DNA from: Bog-473 sp963809825
GTDB lineage: Bacteria; Actinomycetota; Acidimicrobiia; Acidimicrobiales; RAAP-2
Direction: 5' to 3'
Assembly: GCA_963809825.1 (NCBI GenBank)
Contig: CAWELJ010000006.1
Span: 186,001 to 250,000 of the forward strand
DNA: 64,000 nt
Shown: positions 50,075-58,170 of the stretch, piece by piece
Position numbering within the stretch: the stretch's first letter is position 1
Layout: every line of letters begins with the position of its first letter
Translations under genes and position numbers: made by a program
The notes under the pieces: model-generated
The model's database searches: none
Seen by the model: only the letters and a program-made list of their open reading frames with translations
Told to the model about the DNA's origin: nothing

Positions 50075-51396
50075 GCGAGACGGCTGGTGCCCCCGCCAAC
50101 GACCTGATGGAGAAGGTCGTGCGCCTGTGCCGGACCCGCGGCTTCATCTTCCCCTCGGCCGAGATCTACGGCGGCTTCCGCTCCACCTACGACTACGGCC
50201 CCCTCGGCGTCAACATGCTGCGCAACGTCAAGAACGCCTGGTGGCACTCCATGGTCCAGTTGCGCGACGACGTGGTCGGCCTCGACGCCGCCATCCTGTC
50301 GCCCCCCGCCGTATGGGGGGCCTCGGGCCACCTCGAGACGTTCACGGACCCGCTGGTCGACTGCCGCAACTGCCACGAGCGCTGGCGGGCCGACAAGATC
50401 GACGGCGTCTGCCCCAACTGCGGGTCGAAGGACCTGACCGAGGCCCGGGCCTTCCACCTGATGTTCAAGACCCACGCCGGCCCGGTCGAGGACGAGGGCC
50501 ACATCGCCTACCTGCGCCCAGAGACGGCCCAGGGCATGTTCACCAACTTCGCCAACGTGCTCGGCACGACGCGCAAGAAGCCGCCCTTCGGCATCGCCCA
50601 GGTCGGCAAGTCCTTCCGCAACGAGATCACGCCGCAGAACTTCGTCTTCCGCACCCGTGAGTTCGAGCAGATGGAGATGGAGTACTTCGTCCCGCCCGAC
50701 GAAGCCCAGAAGTGGTTCGAGTACTGGCTCGAGGAGCGCATGCGCTGGTACCTCGACCTCGGCATGCCGGCCGACCAGCTCCGCCTGCGCCACCACGATC
50801 CCGAAGAGCTCTCGCACTATTCGCGCGGCACGGCGGACGTGGAGTTCCTCTTCCCCTGGGGCTGGGACGAGCTCGAAGGCATCGCCAACCGGGGCGATTA
50901 CGACCTCTCGGCGCACGCCGCCAAGTCGGGGGAGTCGCTCGACTACTTCGATCAGCAGACCAACGAGCGCTACACGCCCTACGTGATCGAGCCCGCCGCC
51001 GGCGCCACCCGGACCATGATGGCCTTCCTGCTCGCCGCCTACGGCGAGGACGAGGTGGGCGGCGAGCCGCGCACCGTGTTGCGCCTGCACTGGCGGCTCG
51101 CCCCGTACCAGGTGGCGGTGCTGCCGCTCTCGAAGAAGGACACCCTCGAGCCCCTGGCCCGTTCGGTCCTGGCCCGGCTGCAGCCGCACTTCATGGTCGA
51201 CTACGACGTCACCCAGAGCATCGGGCGACGCTACCGGCGCCAGGACGAGATCGGGACGCCGTGGTGCGTGACGGTCGACTTCGACTCCCTCGAGGACGAC
51301 GCGGTAACCGTGCGCGACCGCGACACCACCGAGCAGGTGCGCGTGCCAATCGCCGGCCTCGTGGCCGAGCTGCGCCGGCGCACCGGCGAGGAGTAG
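50071..51396 (+). CDS. glyS: glycyl-tRNA synthetase
   Basis: The 441-residue class II enzyme is of the single-chain alpha2 type. It shows RTRGFIFPSAEIYGGFRSTYDYGPLG, a zinc-type pair CRNCHERW and CPNCGS, motif 2 in GKSFRNEITPQNFVFRTREFEQME, and motif 3 in HWRLAPYQVAVLPL. The start ATG overlaps hemW (ATGA). Charges tRNA-Gly. Confidence 0.97.
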   Translation: MSETAGAPANDLMEKVVRLCRTRGFIFPSAEIYGGFRSTYDYGPLGVNMLRNVKNAWWHSMVQLRDDVVGLDAAILSPPAVWGASGHLETFTDPLVDCRNCHERWRADKIDGVCPNCGSKDLTEARAFHLMFKTHAGPVEDEGHIAYLRPETAQGMFTNFANVLGTTRKKPPFGIAQVGKSFRNEITPQNFVFRTREFEQMEMEYFVPPDEAQKWFEYWLEERMRWYLDLGMPADQLRLRHHDPEELSHYSRGTADVEFLFPWGWDELEGIANRGDYDLSAHAAKSGESLDYFDQQTNERYTPYVIEPAAGATRTMMAFLLAAYGEDEVGGEPRTVLRLHWRLAPYQVAVLPLSKKDTLEPLARSVLARLQPHFMVDYDVTQSIGRRYRRQDEIGTPWCVTVDFDSLEDDAVTVRDRDTTEQVRVPIAGLVAELRRRTGEE

Positions 51397-51425
51397 CACC
51401 CGGCGGCCATCGCCCCGACCGGCGC

Positions 51426-51782
51426 TCAGGGGTGGGCCAGAACCTTCGCGAGCACGCCGAGGTGCGAACGCGCCAGCTCCTTCGTCGCCGTGAGCAGCAC
51501 GACGTCGCGCGCCCCGATGCGGGCGCGCAGGTCGTCCAAGGCGGACCGGCCCGCGGGTTGGGCGAGCTCGCTCCGGTACCGGTCGGCGAACTCCTCGACG
51601 CGGCTCTCGGCGTGGCCGTACCACGTCCGCAAGGCGTTGCTCGGGCTCACGTCCTTGGCCCAGTACTCGAAGGGGGCACGGGCCTTGGCGAGCCCGCGGG
51701 GCCAGAGGCGGTCGGCCAGGAACCGGCCCGACGGGTCCTGGCCGACGAAGTCGTAGACGCGACCGATCTCGATGCGACCCAC
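51426..51782 (-). CDS. DUF488-family protein
   Basis: The 118-residue protein has IGRVYDFVGQDPSGRFLADRLWPRGLAK, YGHAESRVEEFADRYRSEL and VVLLTATKELARSHLGVL, the YeaO-like DUF488 pattern. No function is established. It lies 45 bases downstream of the ABC permease gene on the same strand and may be cotranscribed. Confidence 0.85.
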   Translation of the reverse strand: MGRIEIGRVYDFVGQDPSGRFLADRLWPRGLAKARAPFEYWAKDVSPSNALRTWYGHAESRVEEFADRYRSELAQPAGRSALDDLRARIGARDVVLLTATKELARSHLGVLAKVLAHP

Positions 51783-51827
51783 GTCAGCACACCGGGTGTC
51801 GTGCGGCGGCCACCCGGACGGTCGGGG

Positions 51828-52652
51828 TCAGGCGACCCTGCGGTACTTGCGCACGGCCACGGGGGCCAGGATCACCAGCAGGCCTGCGCACCACAACAGG
51901 GCGGCGACCACCGAGCCCGAATCGTGCAGCACGCCGCCCACCATGAGCGACCGCGCGGCGTTGACCACCTGGGTCACGGGTTGGTGATAGGCGAAGCCCT
52001 GCAGCCAGCCGGGCATCGTGGCGACGGGGACGAAGGCCGACGAGGCGAAGAGCAACGGGAAGATCAGCGGGAAGACCATGACCTGGGCTGTCTCCGCGTT
52101 GGGTGCGGACAGGCCGATGTAGGCGAACCCCCAGCTCAACGCGTAGGCGAACAGCAGGATCAACAGCACCCCGCACAGGAACAGTGCGACGTTGGTCCCG
52201 ATGCGGAAGCCCACGGCGTAGCCGACGGCCGTGATCAGCATGACCACGAAGACATTGCGGACCACGTCCGCGGTCGTGCGCCCGGCCAGCACCGCGGCGC
52301 GGCTCATCGGAAGAGCGCGGAAGCGCTCGATGAGGCCCTTGTGCAGGTCCTCGGAGAGTCCGGCTGCCGTGCTCATTGCGCCGAAGATGACCGTCTGCAC
52401 GAAGATGCCGGGCATCAGGAACTCGATGTAGTGCACGCCCGGGACGTGAATGGCCCCGCCGAAGACGTAGGTGAAGAGCAGCGTGAACATGATCGGCTGC
52501 AGCGTGGTGAAGAAAAGCGCCTCGGGCGTCCGGGTGAGCGCCAGCAGATTGCGCCACGTGATCGTCATGACGTCCGAGACAGCCCACGACAGGCGATTGC
52601 CCTGACTCGGCTGGCTGAGGCGTACCGGTGCGGTCATGGTGGTGGTCGTCAT
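51828..52652 (-). CDS. ABC-2 type permease (DrrB-like)
   Basis: The 274-residue protein has a cytoplasmic start and six membrane helices (LQPIMFTLLFTYVFGGAI, MPGIFVQTVIFGAMST, VFVVMLITAVGYAVGF, ALFLCGVLLILLFAYALSW, PLIFPLLFASSAFVPV and LLWCAGLLVILAPVAV). KGLIERFRALPMSRAAV is the DrrB-like coupling loop. With the ATPase it overlaps by four bases it should form an exporter of a drug, lipid or antibiotic. Confidence 0.9.
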   Translation of the reverse strand: MTTTTMTAPVRLSQPSQGNRLSWAVSDVMTITWRNLLALTRTPEALFFTTLQPIMFTLLFTYVFGGAIHVPGVHYIEFLMPGIFVQTVIFGAMSTAAGLSEDLHKGLIERFRALPMSRAAVLAGRTTADVVRNVFVVMLITAVGYAVGFRIGTNVALFLCGVLLILLFAYALSWGFAYIGLSAPNAETAQVMVFPLIFPLLFASSAFVPVATMPGWLQGFAYHQPVTQVVNAARSLMVGGVLHDSGSVVAALLWCAGLLVILAPVAVRKYRRVA

Positions 52653-53695
52653 GCGGCATCCTTCCCGTCGGTCACGTCGCCCTTGCGCGCCCGGCCCAAG
52701 CCTCGCTTCGGCTTCGCCTCTTCCTCGCCGTCGACGATCGAGGTCTTGTGGCCGGTCAGGCTGAGGAACACGTCGTCGAGGCTGGGCTCGCGGAGCGCGA
52801 GACCGGCGATCGGGATCTGGGCCGCATCGAGCGAGCGGAGCACGTTGGCGCCGGCTTTGGGGCCGTCCGTGACCGTCAGCTCGATCACGAGGTCCTCGAC
52901 GACCGGCGCCTTCTCCGAGAAGGGCGAGACAAGCTGGACCGCTCGGCCCAGGGCATCCTGGTCGGCCAGGGTCACCGAGACGACCGACGTGCCCAGGTCG
53001 GCCTTGAGCTGCGCCGGCGTCCCCTCCGCGATGACCCGCCCGTGGTCGATCACCACGATGTCGCGTGCCAGGCGGTCGGCTTCCTCGAGGTACTGGGTCG
53101 TCAACAGGACCGTCGTGCCGTCGCGGACCAGGTCCTCGATGGCGACCCACAGGGCCTGGCGGCTCTGGGGGTCCAACCCCGTCGTCGGCTCGTCGAGGAA
53201 GAGGACCGGCGGATTCGCCACCAGGGCGGCGGCCAGGTCCAGGCGCCGCCGCATGCCCCCGGAGTAGGTCTTCAGCACCCGATCGCCGGCCCCGGACAAT
53301 CCGAAGTCCTCGAGCAGCTCGTCGGCCCGACGCGACGACACCTTGCGGCTGAGGTGGGAGAGCCGGCCCACCATGTGGATGTTCTCGCGGCCCGTGAGGT
53401 TCTCGTCCACCGCGGCGTACTGGCCGGCGAGTCCTACGGTGCGGCGCACCGCGTCGGCCTGGGAGACCACGTCGTAGCCGAGCACCGAGGCGCGTCCGGA
53501 GTCGGGGCCGAGGATGGTGGAGAGGATGCGCACCACGGTGGTCTTGCCCGCCCCGTTCGGGCCGAGCAGCCCGAGCACCGTTCCGGCCTCCACCTCGAGC
53601 GAGACGCCGTCGAGCGCACGAACGTTGCCGCGAGGGAAGACCTTGACGAGGTCGTGCGCCTCGACGGCGAGAGTGGGGTTGAAAGAATTAGCCAT
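52649..53695 (-). CDS. ABC transporter ATPase (DrrA-like)
   Basis: Start ATG 53695 (MANSFNPTL) is preferred to the TTG at 53701. The 348-residue protein has Walker A GPNGAGKT (45-52), the signature YSGGMRRRLDLA and Walker B VLFLDEPTTGLD. A DrrA-type C-terminal extension ends LREPSLDDVFLSLTGHKTS. It powers the permease downstream. Divergent MarR gene 32 bp away suggests repression by that regulator. Confidence 0.94.
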   Translation of the reverse strand: MANSFNPTLAVEAHDLVKVFPRGNVRALDGVSLEVEAGTVLGLLGPNGAGKTTVVRILSTILGPDSGRASVLGYDVVSQADAVRRTVGLAGQYAAVDENLTGRENIHMVGRLSHLSRKVSSRRADELLEDFGLSGAGDRVLKTYSGGMRRRLDLAAALVANPPVLFLDEPTTGLDPQSRQALWVAIEDLVRDGTTVLLTTQYLEEADRLARDIVVIDHGRVIAEGTPAQLKADLGTSVVSVTLADQDALGRAVQLVSPFSEKAPVVEDLVIELTVTDGPKAGANVLRSLDAAQIPIAGLALREPSLDDVFLSLTGHKTSIVDGEEEAKPKRGLGRARKGDVTDGKDAA

Positions 53696-53703
53696 CGACA
53701 AAG

Positions 53704-53727
53704 AAACTTAGTGATAGAGTTACTTAC
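53704..53727. promoter_or_regulatory. divergent AT-rich operator/promoter between ABC and MarR genes
   Basis: The 32-bp spacer is AT-rich compared with its surroundings. It holds AACT/AGTT arms (53705-53708, 53718-53721), two ACTTA direct repeats 16 bp apart, TAGAGT seven bases before the marR GTG and TAAGTT nine bases before the ABC start. Both genes could be leaderless, with a shared MarR operator over both -10 elements. Confidence 0.6.
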
Positions 53728-54240
53728 GTGTCAAGACAATGGTCCCGGATCGAGCTCGTCCAGCAGCTGCGCAACGAGATCATGGGCTATTTCGGCGCGG
53801 CCAGTGATTTCGATGAGGGATTGGCCAAGAAGCTGAAGCTGAGCCGGACCGACATGCGCTGCCTGGACCTTATTGGCCGCCTCGGCCCTATGACCGCGGG
53901 CCGGTTGGCCGAGGAGAGCGGGCTGACGACCGGGGCGGTGACCTTCATCCTGGACCGGCTCGAGGAGGCCGGCATGGTGGCGCGCCGCCGCGACACGCAG
54001 GACCGGCGCCGGGTGTGGGTGGAGATCGTGCCCGAGGCCCAGCAGCGGCTCCAGGGCCTGCAGCAGCCGATCGTCGAGGAGATGCGCCAGGTAGCCCAGC
54101 GCTTCAAGGCGGACGAGCTGGTCATCGTGCGTGACTACATGCGCCAGGCGAAGGAGGTCTTCCAACGCCAGGTCGGCGGCTCGTCCGGCGAGGAGTCCCG
54201 GGCCGACACCGGCGAGCCGGGCGGGCCGCCGCGGCACTGA
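53728..54240 (+). CDS. MarR-family transcriptional regulator
   Basis: The 170-residue protein has a MarR winged helix: KLSRTDMRCLDLIGRLGPMTAGRLAEESGLTTGAVTFILDRLEEAGMVARRRDTQDRRRVWVEI covers residues 37-101 and is followed by dimerisation helices. It starts at GTG directly after the -10. It is divergent from the drug-type ABC exporter, the classic arrangement for a repressor relieved by the exporter's substrate. Confidence 0.93.
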   Translation: MSRQWSRIELVQQLRNEIMGYFGAASDFDEGLAKKLKLSRTDMRCLDLIGRLGPMTAGRLAEESGLTTGAVTFILDRLEEAGMVARRRDTQDRRRVWVEIVPEAQQRLQGLQQPIVEEMRQVAQRFKADELVIVRDYMRQAKEVFQRQVGGSSGEESRADTGEPGGPPRH

Positions 54241-54370
54241 CCGACCGCTACGGAGTGGTCGGCGGGGGGAAAGTAGGCTGGTCCAACCCCGTCCCAGGTC
54301 GGGAGGGAGTGTGACCACCCACTGACCGCGCTCCGCCCCGCGGTTCGCCCGTCCAGGGCAAGGAGGCCCG

Positions 54371-57049
54371 ATGCCGTACGTCTTCGATTTCGACCACACG
54401 CACGCCCGTCCGCCGATGGAGCTCAAGGACCTCCTGGGCGGCAAAGGCGCCAACCTGGCCGAGATGACGTCGGTACTCGAGCTCCCCGTGCCCCCGGGCT
54501 TCACCATCTCGACCGACGCCTGCCGCGACTACATGGCGGGCGGCTGGCCCAAGGCCCTCGACGCGGAGGTGGCCGCGGCGCGGGCCCGGCTCGAGAAGGC
54601 GATGGACAAGACCATCGGTGATGCCGGGGACCCCTTGCTCGTCTCGGTGCGCTCGGGCGCCAAGTTCTCCATGCCCGGCATGATGGACACGGTCCTCAAC
54701 CTGGGCCTCAACGACGAGTCGGTTGAGGGGCTGGCCAAGCAGACCGGCGACGAGCGCTTCGCCTTCGACTCCTACCGGCGCTTCATCGCCATGTACGGGC
54801 GCATCGTCCTCGAGCTGCCCGGCGAGGAGTTCGACTCGCTCTTCGAGGCGGCCAAGGAGCTGGCCGGGACGACGTCGGACGCCAAGGTCCCCGTCGAGTT
54901 GCTGCGTTATCTCGTCGACTCCTACCAGCAGATCGTGGAGCGCCACACCGGCAAGCCCTTCCCCCAGAAGCCGGTCGAGCAGCTGCGCGGCGCCATCGAG
55001 GCCGTGTTCCGCAGCTGGAACGGGCCCCGCGCCATCGCCTACCGCGAGCGCGAGCACATCCCGCACGATCTGGGCACCGCCGTCAACGTGCAGGCGATGG
55101 TCTTCGGCAACCGCGACGACAACTCCGGCACCGGCGTCGGGTTCACGCGTGACCCGGCCACGGGCGCCAAGGGCGCCTACGGCGACTTTCTCGTCAACGC
55201 GCAGGGTGAGGACGTGGTGGCCGGCATCCGCAACACCGAGCCCATTTCGGAGCTGAAGAAGCAGTTCCCCAAGGTCCACGCCGAGCTGCTCAAGATCTTC
55301 GCCCGCCTCGAGTCGCACTACCGCGACATGTGCGACACCGAGTTCACCATCGAGCAGGGCAAGCTCTGGATGCTCCAGACCCGGGTGGGCAAGCGCACCG
55401 GCAACGCCGCCCTCAAGATGGCGGTCGACATGGTGCGCCCGAGCGATCTCGGGATCTCCAAGTCCGAGGCCGTCATGCGCATCACCGAGGACCACCTCGA
55501 CTCGGTCCTCCACCCCCAGTTCGCCGGCTCGGGCTACGACGCCTGGGCCAAGGGCCTCGGGGCGAGCCCCGGGGCCGCGGTGGGGCGCATCTACTTCACC
55601 GCCGACGACGCCGCCGCCGCCGCGGAGCGGGGCGACAAGGTGATCCTGGTCCGCAACGAGACCTCGCCCGAGGACGTGCACGGCATGCTGGCCGCCGAGG
55701 GGATCCTGACCGCCCGCGGCGGGCTGGTCAGCCACGCCGCCGTCGTGGCGCGGGGCTGGGGCAAGCCGGCCGTCGTCGGGGCCGAGGTGCTGCGCCTGGG
55801 CGACCACCAGGTGACGGCGAACGACGTCACGCTCTACGAGGGCGATTGGGTGTCGCTCGACGGCGGCGCCGGGATCGTCGTGGCCGGTCAGGTCCCGCTC
55901 ACGGCTGCCGAGCCCCCTGCCGCCTTCGACACCGTGTTGTCATGGGCCGACGAGATCCGCAAGGGTCACCTCGCCGTGCGGGCCAACGCCGACACGGGGG
56001 ACGACGCGGCCAACGCGCGCCATCTCGGCGCCGAGGGCATCGGGCTGTGCCGCACCGAGCACATGTTCCTCGGCGAGGATCGCCTGCCCGTCGTTCGCCG
56101 CATGATCCTGGCCCACTCGCCCTCCGAGGAGGCCGAGGCACTCGAGGAGCTGCGCGTGGTCCAGCGGGAGGACTTCATCGCCATCCTCGCCGCCATGGAC
56201 GGGCTGCCCGTGACGGTGCGCCTGCTCGACCCGCCTCTGCACGAGTTCCTGCCCTCCACCGAGGAGCTGGCCCACAAGGAAGCCACGGTCGGGCTCAACC
56301 CCGAGGAGCGGCGCCTCTACGAGGCGGCGCTCTCGTGGAAGGAGTCCAACCCCATGCTCGGGACGCGCGGCGTGCGGCTCGGGGTCATCAAGCCCGGGCT
56401 CTACGCCATGCAGGTGCGCGCCCTTATGGAAGCGGCCCGCCAGCGGGTGGCCGACGGCGGGCACCCGATCATCGAGATCATGATCCCCCTCACGGTGGCC
56501 CGCGCCGAGCTGGCGCTCGCGAGGGGCTGGGTCGAGGACGCGGTGGCCGACGTCAACAAGGAGCGGGCCCCGCGTCCGTCCAAGGGGGCTAAGGCGAACG
56601 CCGCCAAGGCGGGCAAGCTCGAGGTGACGATCGGGACGATGATCGAGACCCCTCGGGCGGCGCTCAGGGCCGCCGAGATCGCCGAGGTGGCCGAGTTCTT
56701 CTCGTTCGGGACCAACGACCTGACCCAGATGACCTTCGGCTTCTCCCGCGACGACGTCGAGGGCCGGATGATGGACGCCTACCTCGAGCTCGGCCTGCTG
56801 CCGCGCAATCCCTTCGAGGTCGTCGACTTCGACGGCGTCGGCGAGTTGGTGCGACTCGGCACCGAGCGCGGCCGGGCCTCACGGCCGGGCCTCAAGGTGG
56901 GCGTCTGCGGCGAGCACGGCGGCGACCCCGCCTCCATCGCCCTCTTCTACGACGCGGGCCTCGACTACGTCAGCTGCTCGCCCTTCCGGGTCCCGGTGGC
57001 CCGCCTCGCCGCGGCCCAGGCCGTGCTGGCCGGAGCAACCGGGGCCTGA
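54371..57049 (+). CDS. ppdK: pyruvate, phosphate dikinase
   Basis: The 892-residue enzyme interconverts PEP and pyruvate with ATP, AMP, phosphate and diphosphate. GGKGANLAEM and SVRSGAKFSMPGMMDTVLNLG belong to the nucleotide-binding domain. H455 in GGLVSHAAVVARGWGKP is the phosphorylated histidine, and C846 in GVCGEHGG is the PEP-domain cysteine. A short Lys/Ala insert (SKGANKAKANAAKAG-like, about 730) is unusual. AGGAGG lies well placed before the ATG. No partner kinase/phosphatase gene is adjacent. Confidence 0.97.
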   Translation: MPYVFDFDHTHARPPMELKDLLGGKGANLAEMTSVLELPVPPGFTISTDACRDYMAGGWPKALDAEVAAARARLEKAMDKTIGDAGDPLLVSVRSGAKFSMPGMMDTVLNLGLNDESVEGLAKQTGDERFAFDSYRRFIAMYGRIVLELPGEEFDSLFEAAKELAGTTSDAKVPVELLRYLVDSYQQIVERHTGKPFPQKPVEQLRGAIEAVFRSWNGPRAIAYREREHIPHDLGTAVNVQAMVFGNRDDNSGTGVGFTRDPATGAKGAYGDFLVNAQGEDVVAGIRNTEPISELKKQFPKVHAELLKIFARLESHYRDMCDTEFTIEQGKLWMLQTRVGKRTGNAALKMAVDMVRPSDLGISKSEAVMRITEDHLDSVLHPQFAGSGYDAWAKGLGASPGAAVGRIYFTADDAAAAAERGDKVILVRNETSPEDVHGMLAAEGILTARGGLVSHAAVVARGWGKPAVVGAEVLRLGDHQVTANDVTLYEGDWVSLDGGAGIVVAGQVPLTAAEPPAAFDTVLSWADEIRKGHLAVRANADTGDDAANARHLGAEGIGLCRTEHMFLGEDRLPVVRRMILAHSPSEEAEALEELRVVQREDFIAILAAMDGLPVTVRLLDPPLHEFLPSTEELAHKEATVGLNPEERRLYEAALSWKESNPMLGTRGVRLGVIKPGLYAMQVRALMEAARQRVADGGHPIIEIMIPLTVARAELALARGWVEDAVADVNKERAPRPSKGAKANAAKAGKLEVTIGTMIETPRAALRAAEIAEVAEFFSFGTNDLTQMTFGFSRDDVEGRMMDAYLELGLLPRNPFEVVDFDGVGELVRLGTERGRASRPGLKVGVCGEHGGDPASIALFYDAGLDYVSCSPFRVPVARLAAAQAVLAGATGA

Positions 57050-57269
57050 GCCACGCCGCCCCTCGCCCGCCGCTCTGCGGTCGGGCGCCGGCGGAAGCCG
57101 ACCGGGACATCCCGACCAGGAGTGGCGAGGTAGATCCTGGTGTGACGTTCGGAGTTCTCCCGGCAACCCATGATGCAGCGGCAGCCGGTTGCATCGCCCG
57201 GTGCCGAGGTACAAACATGGCGAGGGCGGTGGCGACACACGTGTGGGCAGGCGCCCGATTGGGGGATGC

Positions 57270-58087
57270 ATGAGAGGCCGGCGGCGGAAGTACCGGGTCG
57301 GAGCGAAGACGGTGAATTTCACCAGCGCCGGGCTGGTCGCGTCCGCCATCGTCGTGGTCATGGCGGTCACCGCACCGTCCGGCGTGGCACCGAGTCTTTT
57401 CGCGTCACCCTCGCATGTCCGCGGTCCCAGCTTGCCCGCGCTGCCCTTCCAGTCCCTCGCCCCCGCGGCGGCACGCGAGCCTGTCTCCCAGCTCGGTCTG
57501 TCGACGACGACAGCGTCCGGGTCCGGGTCCGGGGTGCCGAGGGGCGGGACGACGACGGTCACATCGCACACGGTGTCGTCGGCCATCACCGCCGTCCCGA
57601 CCGTGACCCTGCCGCCGGCGCAGCACTCGAGCGCCATCGCGGCGCCGGCCGGGCCGGGGGAGACCGGTGCCGGCCACGGCTTGGGCACCACCCCTGATTC
57701 GGGGAGTGCGGGTGCGGCGGCGTCGGATGCACGCTCCTACGCAAGCGGCAACGTCCCCAATCGTCCCGGCGGCAAGCGCGGAACGGCGGCAACGGGAACG
57801 GCGGCAACGGGAACGGCGATCACGGTGCCGGTGGCGAGGGTCACGGTGACGGCCAGTCGTTCACGAGCGCGGGATCGCCGGCGGTGCAAGGCACCTTCGG
57901 TCCGTCCGTCCCGCTCGGCGCTGTCGGATCCCCGGAGCGAGGCCCGGCGCCCGACGCCGGAACCGGTGACCCGTCGAACAGTGGGTCCCAAGAAGGCCCG
58001 CCGTCGGCACCGGGACACAGCTGGGGCGACGGCCAGGACGGACACCCTGGCGGACCTCCCGGTCATCCCTCCCACTCCAGAGGATGA
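57270..58087 (+). pseudogene. Gly/Pro-rich membrane-anchored protein, one frameshift
   Basis: The N-terminal part (ATG 57270, MRGRRRKYRVGAK) has one hydrophobic helix (SAGLVASAIVVVMAVTA) and a long Ser/Thr/Pro/Ala-rich outer region. At about 57781 the natural Gly/Asn-rich sequence (NGGNGNGDHGAGGEGHGDG) continues in another frame to the stop at 58087. Adding one base to the GG at 57780-57781 gives a continuous 272-residue protein. The uncorrected frame would run over dnaG, which is not believable. No family was recognised. Confidence 0.65.
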
Positions 58088-58170
58088 GGACGCAGACGTC
58101 CTAGTCGGGCGATCGCCGGGCGGGGCCCGCGGCAGTCACAGGTCCAACAGCGCCGCGGTACCGTCAAGGG

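Noticed and set aside
57050..57269. Possible c-di-AMP (ydaO-type) riboswitch upstream of the Gly/Pro-rich gene
   Set aside because: The spacer is long and structured, but the conserved ydaO core sequences are absent.
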